From Syntrophomonadaceae bacterium (GTDB taxonomy: Bacteria > Bacillota_D > Dethiobacteria > DTU022), in contig PXFD01000173.1 of NCBI GenBank assembly GCA_003564505.1, positions 1 through 12,829 of the forward strand: DNA of 12,829 bases, written 5' to 3'. A program made the position numbers and the translations under genes. Positions 6,886-12,829 of the stretch are shown in pieces (position 1 is the stretch's first letter; each line of letters opens with the position of its first letter). The notes beneath the pieces were generated by a model. It was not told where the DNA came from. It made no database searches and saw only the letters and a program-made list of their open reading frames with translations.

Positions 6886-8040
6886 ATGAGTAAAAGAGAT
6901 TATTATGAAGTGCTGGGAGTAGAACGCAGCGCTTCTTCTGAAGAGATTAAAAAAGCATATCGCCGTCTTGCCAAGCAATACCATCCTGATTTTAATAAAG
7001 ATGATGGTGAAAGCGAAAAGAAGTTTAAGGAAATCAAGGAAGCCTATGATGTATTGAGCGACTCCCAGAAGCGTGAGCAATATGACCGCTTCGGGCATCA
7101 GGCCGGATTTGATGCTGGTGCAGCGGGTCAACAGGGCTTTAGCGGTTCCGGTTTTGGTGGATTTGGTTTCGGTGGTGGAATTGATGAGATTTTCGAGCAG
7201 TTTTTCGGAGGAATGGGTGGTGGAGCAAGACGTAGACCGCCCGGCCCTGAACAGGGAAACCATCTCCGCTATGATCTGGATATCACCCTCGAAGAAGCTT
7301 ACAGCGGTGGAGAAAAGACAATTAATATTCCCCGGACTGAAAACTGTCCCGAATGTAACGGCAGCAGGGCCAAGGCGGGAACAAACCCTGAGACTTGCTC
7401 AACCTGTGGAGGCAGCGGGCAGCAGCAGTTTGCCCGCAGCACTCCATTCGGCAGATTTGTGAGCATGCAGGCCTGCAGCGATTGCCGTGGCGAGGGAACA
7501 ATTGTCAGGGAACCCTGCCCGGCCTGCAGTGCCCAGGGGCGCATTGTCAGGGAAAGAAAAATAGATATTAAAATTCCTGCCGGTATTGAAGACGGCTCAA
7601 GGTTAAGGGTAAGCGGAGGAGGTGAAGCCGGAATACGTGGCGGTCCTCCAGGTGATCTTTATGTTGTGGTCAGAGTTAGGCCGCACAAGAAGTTTAAGCG
7701 CCAGGGCAGTAACCTGATCATGGAGCAGCCTATCAGCATCAGCCAGGCAGCCCTGGGTGTTGAACTGGAAGTGCCAACCCTGGATGGGTCTGCAGAACTA
7801 ACAGTGCCTGAAGGAACTCAGCATGGTACTACATTCCGTTTGAAGGGCCATGGGATGCCCCATCTGCGCGGTTCTGGTAAAGGTGATTTGCAGGTTAAAA
7901 TTAAGGTTACAGTCCCGAAACGACTTAATCAGCGCCAAAAAGAGCTCCTGGCTGAATTGGCTCACCTCAGTGGTGAAGAAGTAGGAGTAGAGAACAGGGG
8001 CTTTTTTGATAAGGTTAAAAATGCTTTCAGTGGAAGTTAA
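6886..8040 (+). CDS. dnaJ: Co-chaperone DnaJ (Hsp40, type I)
   Basis: DnaJ delivers clients to DnaK and stimulates its ATPase. It is 384 aa and has all type I domains: J domain (residues 5-70, HPD at 33-35, KEAYDVLSD), Gly/Phe-rich region (74-115), zinc-finger domain (about 140-220) and C-terminal substrate domains (220-360). The zinc-binding pairs are Cys154/157, 171/174, 197/200 and 211/214. The last repeat reads CPACSAQG, so the usual glycine after the second cysteine pair is replaced by alanine; all eight cysteines remain, so zinc binding should be intact. The SD is weak: GAGGG (6868-6872) lies 13 nt before the ATG. It lies 38 nt after dnaK with no terminator between. It is followed within 25 nt by rsmE; prmA, often next to dnaJ in related genomes, is missing. 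Confidence 0.97.
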   Translation: MSKRDYYEVLGVERSASSEEIKKAYRRLAKQYHPDFNKDDGESEKKFKEIKEAYDVLSDSQKREQYDRFGHQAGFDAGAAGQQGFSGSGFGGFGFGGGIDEIFEQFFGGMGGGARRRPPGPEQGNHLRYDLDITLEEAYSGGEKTINIPRTENCPECNGSRAKAGTNPETCSTCGGSGQQQFARSTPFGRFVSMQACSDCRGEGTIVREPCPACSAQGRIVRERKIDIKIPAGIEDGSRLRVSGGGEAGIRGGPPGDLYVVVRVRPHKKFKRQGSNLIMEQPISISQAALGVELEVPTLDGSAELTVPEGTQHGTTFRLKGHGMPHLRGSGKGDLQVKIKVTVPKRLNQRQKELLAELAHLSGEEVGVENRGFFDKVKNAFSGS

Positions 8041-8065
8041 TCCCATCGGGGGTTTAAGATAGCTT

Positions 8066-8824
8066 ATGCATTATTTTTTTTTGGAAGGAGAATCATTAGT
8101 TTCCGGTGCAGAAGTAAATCTGGCTTCCCGGGATATAAACCATGCATTGAAGGTGCTGCGCTTAAAATCGGGCGACAACTTGGTTATTGCCGATGGTTTA
8201 GGCCTGGCCATAGAGGGAGAGGTTATTATTGCTACACCTTCAGAAATCTTAGTCAAATTGGGCAGCAAACTTCCGGGTTCAGAATCACCTTTGAATATAA
8301 CCCTCTTTCAATCCCTGGCCAAGGGCGACAAGATGGATTTAATAATCAGACAGGCAGTTGAGCTGGGTATAAACAGAATTGTGCCTTTTAAATCAGAGAG
8401 AAGTATACCGCAGAGAAATGAAAAACAGGATCAGAAAAAAATTGAACGATGGCGCAGTAAAGTTCGTTCAGCGGCGGCTCAGTGCCGCCGGGCTTATCTG
8501 CCTGGTGTAGAGCCGGTTTCTTCTTTTAATCATATTCTACCCAGGATTGAGAATGCTATGGCCTTTGTGCCCTGGGAAAAGGAAAAAAAGGCTTCTTTGA
8601 CCAATTTACTAAAACAGTCATGCCCAACAGGCAAAGCTGTTTTTCTCTTTGTCGGACCTGAGGGAGGTTTCGAAAAGTTTGAGATAGAAGCATTACAAGA
8701 GGCAGGAGCTAAAGCAGTTCATCTGGGCCCGCGAATTTTACGAACCGAGACAGCTGCTGCGGCGGCTATCGCACTGGTTCAGTCTGCCTGGGGCGATCTT
8801 GCCGGGGAAGGTGTTAATACTTGA
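8066..8824 (+). CDS. rsmE: 16S rRNA (uracil1498-N3)-methyltransferase RsmE
   Basis: RsmE methylates N3 of U1498 in 16S rRNA on the assembled 30S subunit, using SAM. It is a 252-aa SPOUT-class (trefoil-knot) enzyme. The N-terminal PUA-like domain (about 1-70) includes the typical ALKVLRLKSGD. The methyltransferase domain shows LFQSLAKGDKMDLIIRQAVELG (split here around residues 80-101), and the knot motifs FVGPEGGFEKFEIEAL (195-210) and LGPRILRTETAAAAAI (220-235) form the SAM site. The conserved AA-E-Q-S-G-R stretch reads AAAQCRR here (136-142), a modest departure. The SD is poor (GGGGG at 8048-8052, 13 nt upstream). Its stop overlaps the mtaB start by 4 nt, so the two are translationally coupled. 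The pair rsmE-mtaB after dnaJ is a common Firmicutes arrangement. Confidence 0.95.
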   Translation: MHYFFLEGESLVSGAEVNLASRDINHALKVLRLKSGDNLVIADGLGLAIEGEVIIATPSEILVKLGSKLPGSESPLNITLFQSLAKGDKMDLIIRQAVELGINRIVPFKSERSIPQRNEKQDQKKIERWRSKVRSAAAQCRRAYLPGVEPVSSFNHILPRIENAMAFVPWEKEKKASLTNLLKQSCPTGKAVFLFVGPEGGFEKFEIEALQEAGAKAVHLGPRILRTETAAAAAIALVQSAWGDLAGEGVNT

Positions 8825-10149
8825 AAAAGAAAGCAGCGTTTTATACGCTTGGCTGCAAGGTAAATTTTTGTGAAACTGAATCATTGCAGGAACTTTTTGA
8901 ACAGTCAGGTTACAGAATTGTTGATTTTGCTGAAGAGGCCGATCTTTATATCATCAATACCTGTACTGTAACCGGGCACAGTGATCATAAGTCAAGGAAG
9001 GCAATACGCCAGGCTCGGCGCAGGGCACCTGAAGCAATTATTGCTGTAACCGGTTGTTATGCCCAGGGTTCACCTGAAGAAATAAAAAAAATAGAGGAAC
9101 AGCCAGATTTAATTATTGGCAACCGGGAGCGTGAAAGCTTCCCAGCCCTGGTTGAATCAATTAAACGGGGCGAATTGGTTGACCTGGTTAAACCGCATCA
9201 AACCGGTTCTAATTTTGAACTGCTGCCACCGGCTGGACGGAGAGGTAGAACCAGGGGTTTTCTGAAGGTCCAGGAAGGTTGTAATCAAAGCTGCAGCTAT
9301 TGTATCGTCCCCAGTGTCAGAGGCCCGCTGCGCAGTATGCCTCCCTCTGAAGTTTTAAAAAGGGTGGAAGCACTGACTGCTTCAGGTTGCAGAGAAGTGG
9401 TTCTGACTGGAGTGCACCTCGGTATGTATGGTGAGGATCTTGAAGATTCATCACTGGCGGAGCTGTTAAATGCTATGGAGGGTGTGCCGGGTTTGAGGCG
9501 CCTGCGTCTCAGTTCCCTCGAACCGTCTGATATAAATTCTGCCCTGGTAGAAACGATTGCTGCTTCCCCTGTGATCTGCCCCCACCTGCACATTCCACTG
9601 CAAAGTGGTGATGGAGAAATCCTGAGGATTATGAACAGGCCCTACGAGCCGATTGAATATCTTTACCTGGCGAAATGGCTTAAGCAGGAAATACCAGGCT
9701 TGTCGTTGAGCAGTGACGTTATAGTCGGTTTTCCCGGCGAAACAGACAGGCATCACCGGCGCAGCATGAAACTAATTGAAGAGATTGGTTTTAGCCGCCT
9801 GCACGTATTTAAGTATTCATCACGCCCGGGCACGGCAGCTGCCGGTTTTAGTGATCACCTGCCAAACCAGGTCAAGGATGTCCGCAGCAGGGAAATGATT
9901 AAACTCGGCGAAAAAATGGCTTCTGAGTACAGACAGCGCTTCATCGGCACGATCCAGTCTGTTTTAGTTGAAAAAGTTGTACCGTACAGTTACGGGGAAG
10001 GGTTTACCCCTCATTACCTGAGAGTAAAAGTAGATGCTGATATCAAGGGCTTGCACTGGAAGGGCAGGGAAATTGATGCCCGCCTGGAGCAGGAAGATGG
10101 TGACTGCTTAAGGGCAGTTCCTATCAGGAGAAAGCGCTCGACAGGGTAA
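8821..10149 (+). CDS. mtaB: tRNA (N6-threonylcarbamoyladenosine37-C2)-methylthiotransferase MtaB
   Basis: MtaB adds a methylthio group to t6A37 of ANN-decoding tRNAs, giving ms2t6A. It is a radical-SAM enzyme with two [4Fe-4S] clusters. It is 442 aa. The N-terminal MTTase domain has Cys12 (LGCKVN), Cys48 (NTCTVT) and Cys79 (TGCYAQ). The radical-SAM motif CNQSCSYC gives Cys154, 158 and 161, followed by IVPSVRGPLRS. A C-terminal TRAM-like region starts at about 375. The motif after LGCKVN reads FCETE where QYETE is usual, adding an unconserved Cys17. The TTG start at 8821 overlaps the rsmE stop (TTGA), with GGGGAAGGTG ending 7-8 nt upstream. The gene needs the Fe-S clusters that the nearby isc operon helps to build. 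No terminator is evident in the 33-nt gap before the convergent HAD gene. Confidence 0.95.
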   Translation: MKKKAAFYTLGCKVNFCETESLQELFEQSGYRIVDFAEEADLYIINTCTVTGHSDHKSRKAIRQARRRAPEAIIAVTGCYAQGSPEEIKKIEEQPDLIIGNRERESFPALVESIKRGELVDLVKPHQTGSNFELLPPAGRRGRTRGFLKVQEGCNQSCSYCIVPSVRGPLRSMPPSEVLKRVEALTASGCREVVLTGVHLGMYGEDLEDSSLAELLNAMEGVPGLRRLRLSSLEPSDINSALVETIAASPVICPHLHIPLQSGDGEILRIMNRPYEPIEYLYLAKWLKQEIPGLSLSSDVIVGFPGETDRHHRRSMKLIEEIGFSRLHVFKYSSRPGTAAAGFSDHLPNQVKDVRSREMIKLGEKMASEYRQRFIGTIQSVLVEKVVPYSYGEGFTPHYLRVKVDADIKGLHWKGREIDARLEQEDGDCLRAVPIRRKRSTG

Positions 10150-10182
10150 TTATTAAAATACCGTAATCACTAAGCCTAAAAT

Positions 10183-10905
10183 TTATCCAGGATCGGCAAG
10201 GAAAGCGGCCAGCTCTTTGAGACTGCCTCGATAGTCATAAGCCGGTTCTATTCCATCACGCTCTAGTATAAAATCATCCACAAGGTATGTATCCATCCCA
10301 GCTGTTGCAGCAATTAGATCTTCCAGGGTATCATTTCCCGCCATAAGGCAAAGTTCAGGCGGACAGTTAATAATATCTGCAATTTCCGAGTAGTATTCTG
10401 TCCTGGGTTTACAGAAGTGCATGTTCTCCATGGTTGTGATAAGTGTAAAGTCTTTTTCTGAGAAACCGCTCCAGGAAAGTCTTTCCAGGATTGCCGCAGC
10501 GGGGAAAATCGGGTTGGTGGCAAGCACTAAAGTTAAGTTTCTGTCTTTTGCTGCCTTGATAACAGCACTCGCCTGTGGATGTGCCCTGGCCCAACAGCTT
10601 AACCGTGGAAAATCGTTATCATAGAAATCTTTTGCCACCGGTTTTATTTCTTTTTCGCTTAATCCGATCCGCAGGCAAAAATCTTCATAAAATACTTCCT
10701 CATTGCTCTTGCCTGGATCATCGTTTTTGACCATCACCGAGATTGCGCCGAAGAGTTGTTCGGAGAAATCTTTTTTGTCCAGGTGCTTGGTAAATCTATC
10801 CGAAAGGGCATCAATATAAGCATCAATAAATTGTTGAATATCCAGATCGAGCAGAGTACCATCAAGATCGATCAGTAAGGCTTTATAGTTGTTGTTACTG
10901 CTCAT
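10183..10905 (-). CDS. HAD-superfamily hydrolase (subfamily IA-like phosphatase)
   Basis: This is a predicted cytosolic phosphatase with unknown substrate, 240 aa from the chosen ATG. All four HAD motifs are present: motif I LIDLDGTLLD (nucleophile Asp13, acid/base Asp15), motif II VLATN (Thr130), motif III Lys166 in FCKPRTEYY, and motif IV MAGNDTLEDL (Asp192 and Asp196). The insert after motif I (about 20-100) is helical, as in the C1-cap phosphoglycolate-phosphatase-like group. A TTG at 10938 would add 11 residues, but they look unlike the family and carry only a distant SD. The ATG at 10905 has AGGA just upstream and overlaps the stop of the YlbF gene by 11 nt, suggesting translational coupling. 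The gene is convergent with mtaB. The presence of the catalytic motifs is clear; no specific substrate can be assigned from the sequence. Confidence 0.88.
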   Translation of the reverse strand: MSSNNNYKALLIDLDGTLLDLDIQQFIDAYIDALSDRFTKHLDKKDFSEQLFGAISVMVKNDDPGKSNEEVFYEDFCLRIGLSEKEIKPVAKDFYDNDFPRLSCWARAHPQASAVIKAAKDRNLTLVLATNPIFPAAAILERLSWSGFSEKDFTLITTMENMHFCKPRTEYYSEIADIINCPPELCLMAGNDTLEDLIAATAGMDTYLVDDFILERDGIEPAYDYRGSLKELAAFLADPG

Positions 10906-11290
10906 ATTCCTGTTCTTGACCACCAAAGTAATCTTCAATATTGCCGATTAACTCCTGGTCATAAATCTCCTTGTTTGCTTCGTTGATTATTTTCTGGATA
11001 TCTTCAAGCAGTACAGATACTTTGTATTCTGCGGTTAAAAGGTTTTTAAGCAAAGTATTCATGTTGACCACTTCATAAAGTTTTTCAAGCTTATCTTTTT
11101 GTTCCTGTGATACCTCTACTCCGGAAAGCTGCTGTTTGTGCATATTAAATTGTTCCTTGCGAAAATCCAGCAGCATCTCCTTGGCTGAAGGATCTGCCTT
11201 TACTGCAGCCTGCGCATCCTTCATCTCTTTGAATTCTGAGGATTCACGCAGGGCTTTGGCCAGATTATGAGCAGCATCATAAGGATTCAT
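10895..11290 (-). CDS. YlbF/YmcA-family protein
   Basis: This is a small all-helical protein of 131 aa matching the YlbF/YmcA (Com_YlbF) family. In Bacillus, YlbF, YmcA and YaaT form a complex that affects competence, sporulation, biofilm formation and RNase Y-dependent mRNA processing. Family features seen here are YDAAHNLAKALRESSEFKEMKDAQAAVKAD split over residues 4-33, DPSAKEMLLDFRKEQF (33-48), a central helix with QQLSGVEVSQEQ, and a C-terminal helix (about 75-110). The tail (118-131) is acidic and Gln-rich. The ATG has AGGGGGTG (11306-11299) 8 nt upstream. The gene has its own promoter in the 68-nt gap after mnmH. Its end overlaps the HAD gene by 11 nt, so the two form a unit. Family membership is likely; which paralogue it represents and its role in this organism are unknown. 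Confidence 0.85.
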   Translation of the reverse strand: MNPYDAAHNLAKALRESSEFKEMKDAQAAVKADPSAKEMLLDFRKEQFNMHKQQLSGVEVSQEQKDKLEKLYEVVNMNTLLKNLLTAEYKVSVLLEDIQKIINEANKEIYDQELIGNIEDYFGGQEQEYEQ

Positions 11291-11323
11291 TAAGATAACA
11301 CCCCCTGTTAGTATGTTTAATAA

Positions 11324-11353
11324 ATTATAAAACTAGTTGCCCCTTTTATGCAA
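11324..11353 (-). promoter_or_regulatory. Promoter of the YlbF-HAD unit
   Basis: On the minus strand: TTGCAT (11353-11348), 18-bp spacer, perfect TATAAT (11329-11324). Transcription should start near 11317, giving a leader of about 27 nt. It lies within the spacer after mnmH, so the downstream pair can be expressed independently. Confidence 0.65.
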
Positions 11354-11358
11354 TGCCT

Positions 11359-12426
11359 TTAGTTCGGAAGTTGGGGCTTTATGATTCGATGAGATGCGAT
11401 TTTGTAATATTCTGCAACTTCTGCAGCTGCCTGATCCAGGTCTTCAGCGTCAATAACAGCGTCAAATTGAGCGCTTTCAGGTTTTGAATCTTTATAGAAA
11501 AGGTCGTAGTAATCTGTGCAGAGCATTTCTGCAACAGTACGATATTGCTCCTGTTTTAGCATGCCCAGCAGTAAATCCGTTTTTTTCCCGCCAAGCCGGT
11601 TTCTTAAAGAACTAATTGCTGTTTCAAGCTGTATATTCAACCAGTCAGGGACTGACTCCGGGATATAAGTTTGCAGGATACGTTCTACCCTTTTTTCGAG
11701 GGAAGCAGTAAGCAGAATTTGAAAACCGTTGTCCATAGCTTTACCCAAAAAAACAGGCAGGTAAATGTTGCCGATACGACGGCCTTCTCCTTCAATAAAA
11801 ATTAACTTTTCACTTTTTAAGATTTCCAGCTGATTCAGCAGAAGTGCATCAAAATCTTTCTGGGAACGCTCATTTACATCACCGACAGTACCGAAAACTG
11901 AACCGCGGTGTCCGGCCAGCTCTTCGAGATCAATAACCGGGCAGCCTTTTTGTTCCAGTTTTTTCAGGATCGCAGTTTTACCCACCCCTGTCAGGCCGTG
12001 TAAGACATATAATCTACTATCCAGACTGTAATTGCCAAGTTTTTGACTAATATATTTCCGGTAAGCTTTATAGCCTTTTTTTAGTCTAAACACATTAAAA
12101 CCCGTGAGTCTGAGTACTTCATAGAGGCTCAGGCTGCGCATACCACCCCGGTAACAGTATAAAAGCGGAGTTTTTGGACCGGCTGCTTCCAGGACTTTAT
12201 TTACCAGCATAGGTAGTTTGGGTCCTACCATCTCCAGGGCAACCAGGCGGGCTTCTTTTTCGCCTACATTATGGTAAATAAGGCCTAACTGGTGGTGCTC
12301 CCGATTATCAAAGAGTGGGATGTTTATTGAGCCGGGAATAGAAGCTTTCCGGTATTCTTCCGGTGATCGTACATCAATGAAGGTTAAATCTGAACGGTCT
12401 AAAGCTTCAGCTATTTCAATTTCCAA
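11359..12426 (-). CDS. mnmH: tRNA 2-selenouridine synthase MnmH (SelU/YbbB)
   Basis: MnmH replaces sulfur with selenium at the wobble uridine U34 of Lys, Glu and Gln tRNAs, using selenophosphate and passing through a geranylated intermediate. It is 355 aa with the standard two domains. The N-terminal rhodanese domain (about 1-130) has LTFIDVRSPEEY and the loop LLYCYRGGMRS, with the catalytic Cys91. The C-terminal P-loop domain has Walker A GLTGVGKT (144-151) and the family stretch IDLEELAGHRGSVFG (165-179). The start is TTG at 12426, with AGGAG (12440-12436) 9 nt upstream; the protein begins right at the rhodanese fold, so no longer start is needed. It has its own promoter. It acts on 2-thiouridine made by MnmA with sulfur from a desulfurase such as the nearby IscS. 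selD must exist elsewhere in the genome (inference). Confidence 0.95.
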   Translation of the reverse strand: MEIEIAEALDRSDLTFIDVRSPEEYRKASIPGSINIPLFDNREHHQLGLIYHNVGEKEARLVALEMVGPKLPMLVNKVLEAAGPKTPLLYCYRGGMRSLSLYEVLRLTGFNVFRLKKGYKAYRKYISQKLGNYSLDSRLYVLHGLTGVGKTAILKKLEQKGCPVIDLEELAGHRGSVFGTVGDVNERSQKDFDALLLNQLEILKSEKLIFIEGEGRRIGNIYLPVFLGKAMDNGFQILLTASLEKRVERILQTYIPESVPDWLNIQLETAISSLRNRLGGKKTDLLLGMLKQEQYRTVAEMLCTDYYDLFYKDSKPESAQFDAVIDAEDLDQAAAEVAEYYKIASHRIIKPQLPN

Positions 12427-12465
12427 CCTGGTTCACTCCTGCCGGGTAGTAACTCGTTCTTATTT

Positions 12466-12494
12466 ATTATAGCGGATAGCTGCTGCTCTGTAAA
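12466..12494 (-). promoter_or_regulatory. Promoter of mnmH
   Basis: On the minus strand: TTTACA (12494-12489), exactly 17 bp, then perfect TATAAT (12471-12466). The expected start is near 12459, leaving a leader of about 33 nt. A 15-bp palindrome lies 8 bp upstream of the -35. Confidence 0.75.
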
Positions 12495-12502
12495 AATGAC
12501 GC

Positions 12503-12517
12503 CATAATGCGATTATG
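12503..12517. repeat. 15-bp palindrome between divergent promoters
   Basis: CATAAT-GCG-ATTATG, with perfect 6-bp arms around 3 nt. It lies just upstream of the mnmH -35, between that promoter and the one for the HIT gene. It could be a regulator site, but no regulator is suggested by the sequence. Confidence 0.4.
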
Positions 12518-12644
12518 TATTTAAATTAACTGCAACATCAAAGCTTGCTTAATGTAGCAGAAAAACTATAAAAATTTTTCCTCTAAAAAGGTAAAAAGAG
12601 ATCTTTTATCGAAGTAAGGTTTTTAAGGGCACGGCAACTATATT

Positions 12645-12673
12645 TTGATTGCTTTAACGCGCTGTGTTATAAT
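12645..12673 (+). promoter_or_regulatory. Extended -10 promoter of the HIT gene
   Basis: TTGATT (12645-12650), 17 bp, then perfect TATAAT (12668-12673) preceded by TGT. The AGGAGG begins only 7 nt after the hexamer, so transcription should begin almost at the ribosome binding site (near 12680) with a leader of about 14 nt. Confidence 0.75.
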
Positions 12674-12693
12674 ACCGGTCAGGAGGAATTCGA

Positions 12694-12829
12694 ATGTCTG
12701 CAGATTGCATTTTTTGTAAAATTATTAACCGGGAGCTTGATGCAGATATAGTGTATGAAGATGAAAAAGTAGTGGCCTTTAAAGATATCAATCCGGCTGC
12801 TCCGGTTCATGTTTTAGTTGTGCCGCATA
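12694..12829 (+). CDS. hinT: Histidine triad (HIT/HINT) family protein, 5' part
   Basis: Only the first 45 codons lie in the window. They read [15 protein letters not shown], then [26 protein letters not shown], the typical N-terminus of HINT-branch nucleotide hydrolases, which act on purine nucleoside phosphoramidates. The CxxC pair (Cys5, Cys8) is the zinc-associated pair found in many bacterial members. The catalytic HxHxH motif would lie beyond the window edge and cannot be checked. AGGAGG (12681-12686) lies 7 nt before the ATG. In many Firmicutes this gene follows mtaB closely; here three minus-strand genes lie between. Confidence 0.93.
   Translation, partial: MSADCIFCKIINRELDADIVYEDEKVVAFKDINPAAPVHVLVVPH

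Noticed and set aside
11336..11390. Possible terminator stem after mnmH (GCCCC and GGGGC segments on the minus strand)
   Set aside because: Only about 5 bp can pair across a loop of some 30 nt, with no T tract directly after, and the stretch contains the YlbF promoter.
12570..12620. AT-rich stretch with CTCT...AGAG and runs of A and T in the mnmH-HIT spacer
   Set aside because: The apparent pairing is four bases across a long loop; the A/T runs are mirror rather than inverted repeats. No hairpin, small RNA or riboswitch can be supported.
1..12829. A novel defence system, mobile element, prophage or CRISPR array
   Set aside because: Every ORF of good quality belongs to a known housekeeping or widespread family; no transposase, integrase, terminal repeats or spaced repeats are present.

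Overview
The window is about 12.8 kb of chromosomal, gene-dense, moderately AT-rich DNA from a low-GC Gram-positive bacterium. Strong AGGAGG-type ribosome binding sites, frequent TTG starts, an HrcA/CIRCE-controlled hrcA-grpE-dnaK-dnaJ cluster followed by rsmE and mtaB, a YlbF-family protein and an ISC-type iscR-iscS-iscU operon all point to the Firmicutes, most likely a Clostridia-type anaerobe. I cannot name the species. A tRNA 2-selenouridine synthase (mnmH) implies that the organism makes selenophosphate.

Layout, left to right. (1) acpS (minus strand) reads out of the window; it diverges from a small cold-shock protein gene that ends in a clear intrinsic terminator (947-973). (2) iscR-iscS-iscU (1072-3072) runs from a strong TTGACA/TATTCT promoter. 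A site resembling the E. coli type 1 IscR operator lies just downstream of the expected transcription start. (3) The heat-shock operon hrcA-grpE-dnaK-dnaJ (3207-8040) has its own promoter and a perfect CIRCE operator inside an even longer palindrome. It continues into rsmE (16S rRNA m3U1498 methyltransferase) and mtaB (tRNA ms2t6A methylthiotransferase), which overlap by 4 nt. prmA, often found between dnaJ and rsmE, is absent. (4) A minus-strand block follows: mnmH with its own promoter, then a YlbF-family gene with its own promoter that overlaps a HAD hydrolase by 11 nt. (5) The 5' part of a HIT (histidine triad) gene, on the plus strand and cut by the window edge, has its own extended -10 promoter.

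Functional links. IscS and IscU supply sulfur and Fe-S clusters. MtaB is a two-cluster radical-SAM enzyme that needs Fe-S clusters, and MnmH replaces sulfur with selenium on thiolated U34 whose sulfur normally originates from IscS. The window therefore joins Fe-S/sulfur supply, protein folding (DnaK system) and RNA modification. In many Firmicutes mtaB is followed closely by a HIT gene; here the minus-strand block separates them, which suggests an insertion or rearrangement.

I found no mobile element, CRISPR array, tRNA, rRNA or unrecognised multi-gene system. The most informative non-gene signals are the IscR-like operator, the extended CIRCE, a 20-bp-period tandem repeat between hrcA and grpE, and two very short-leader extended -10 promoters.
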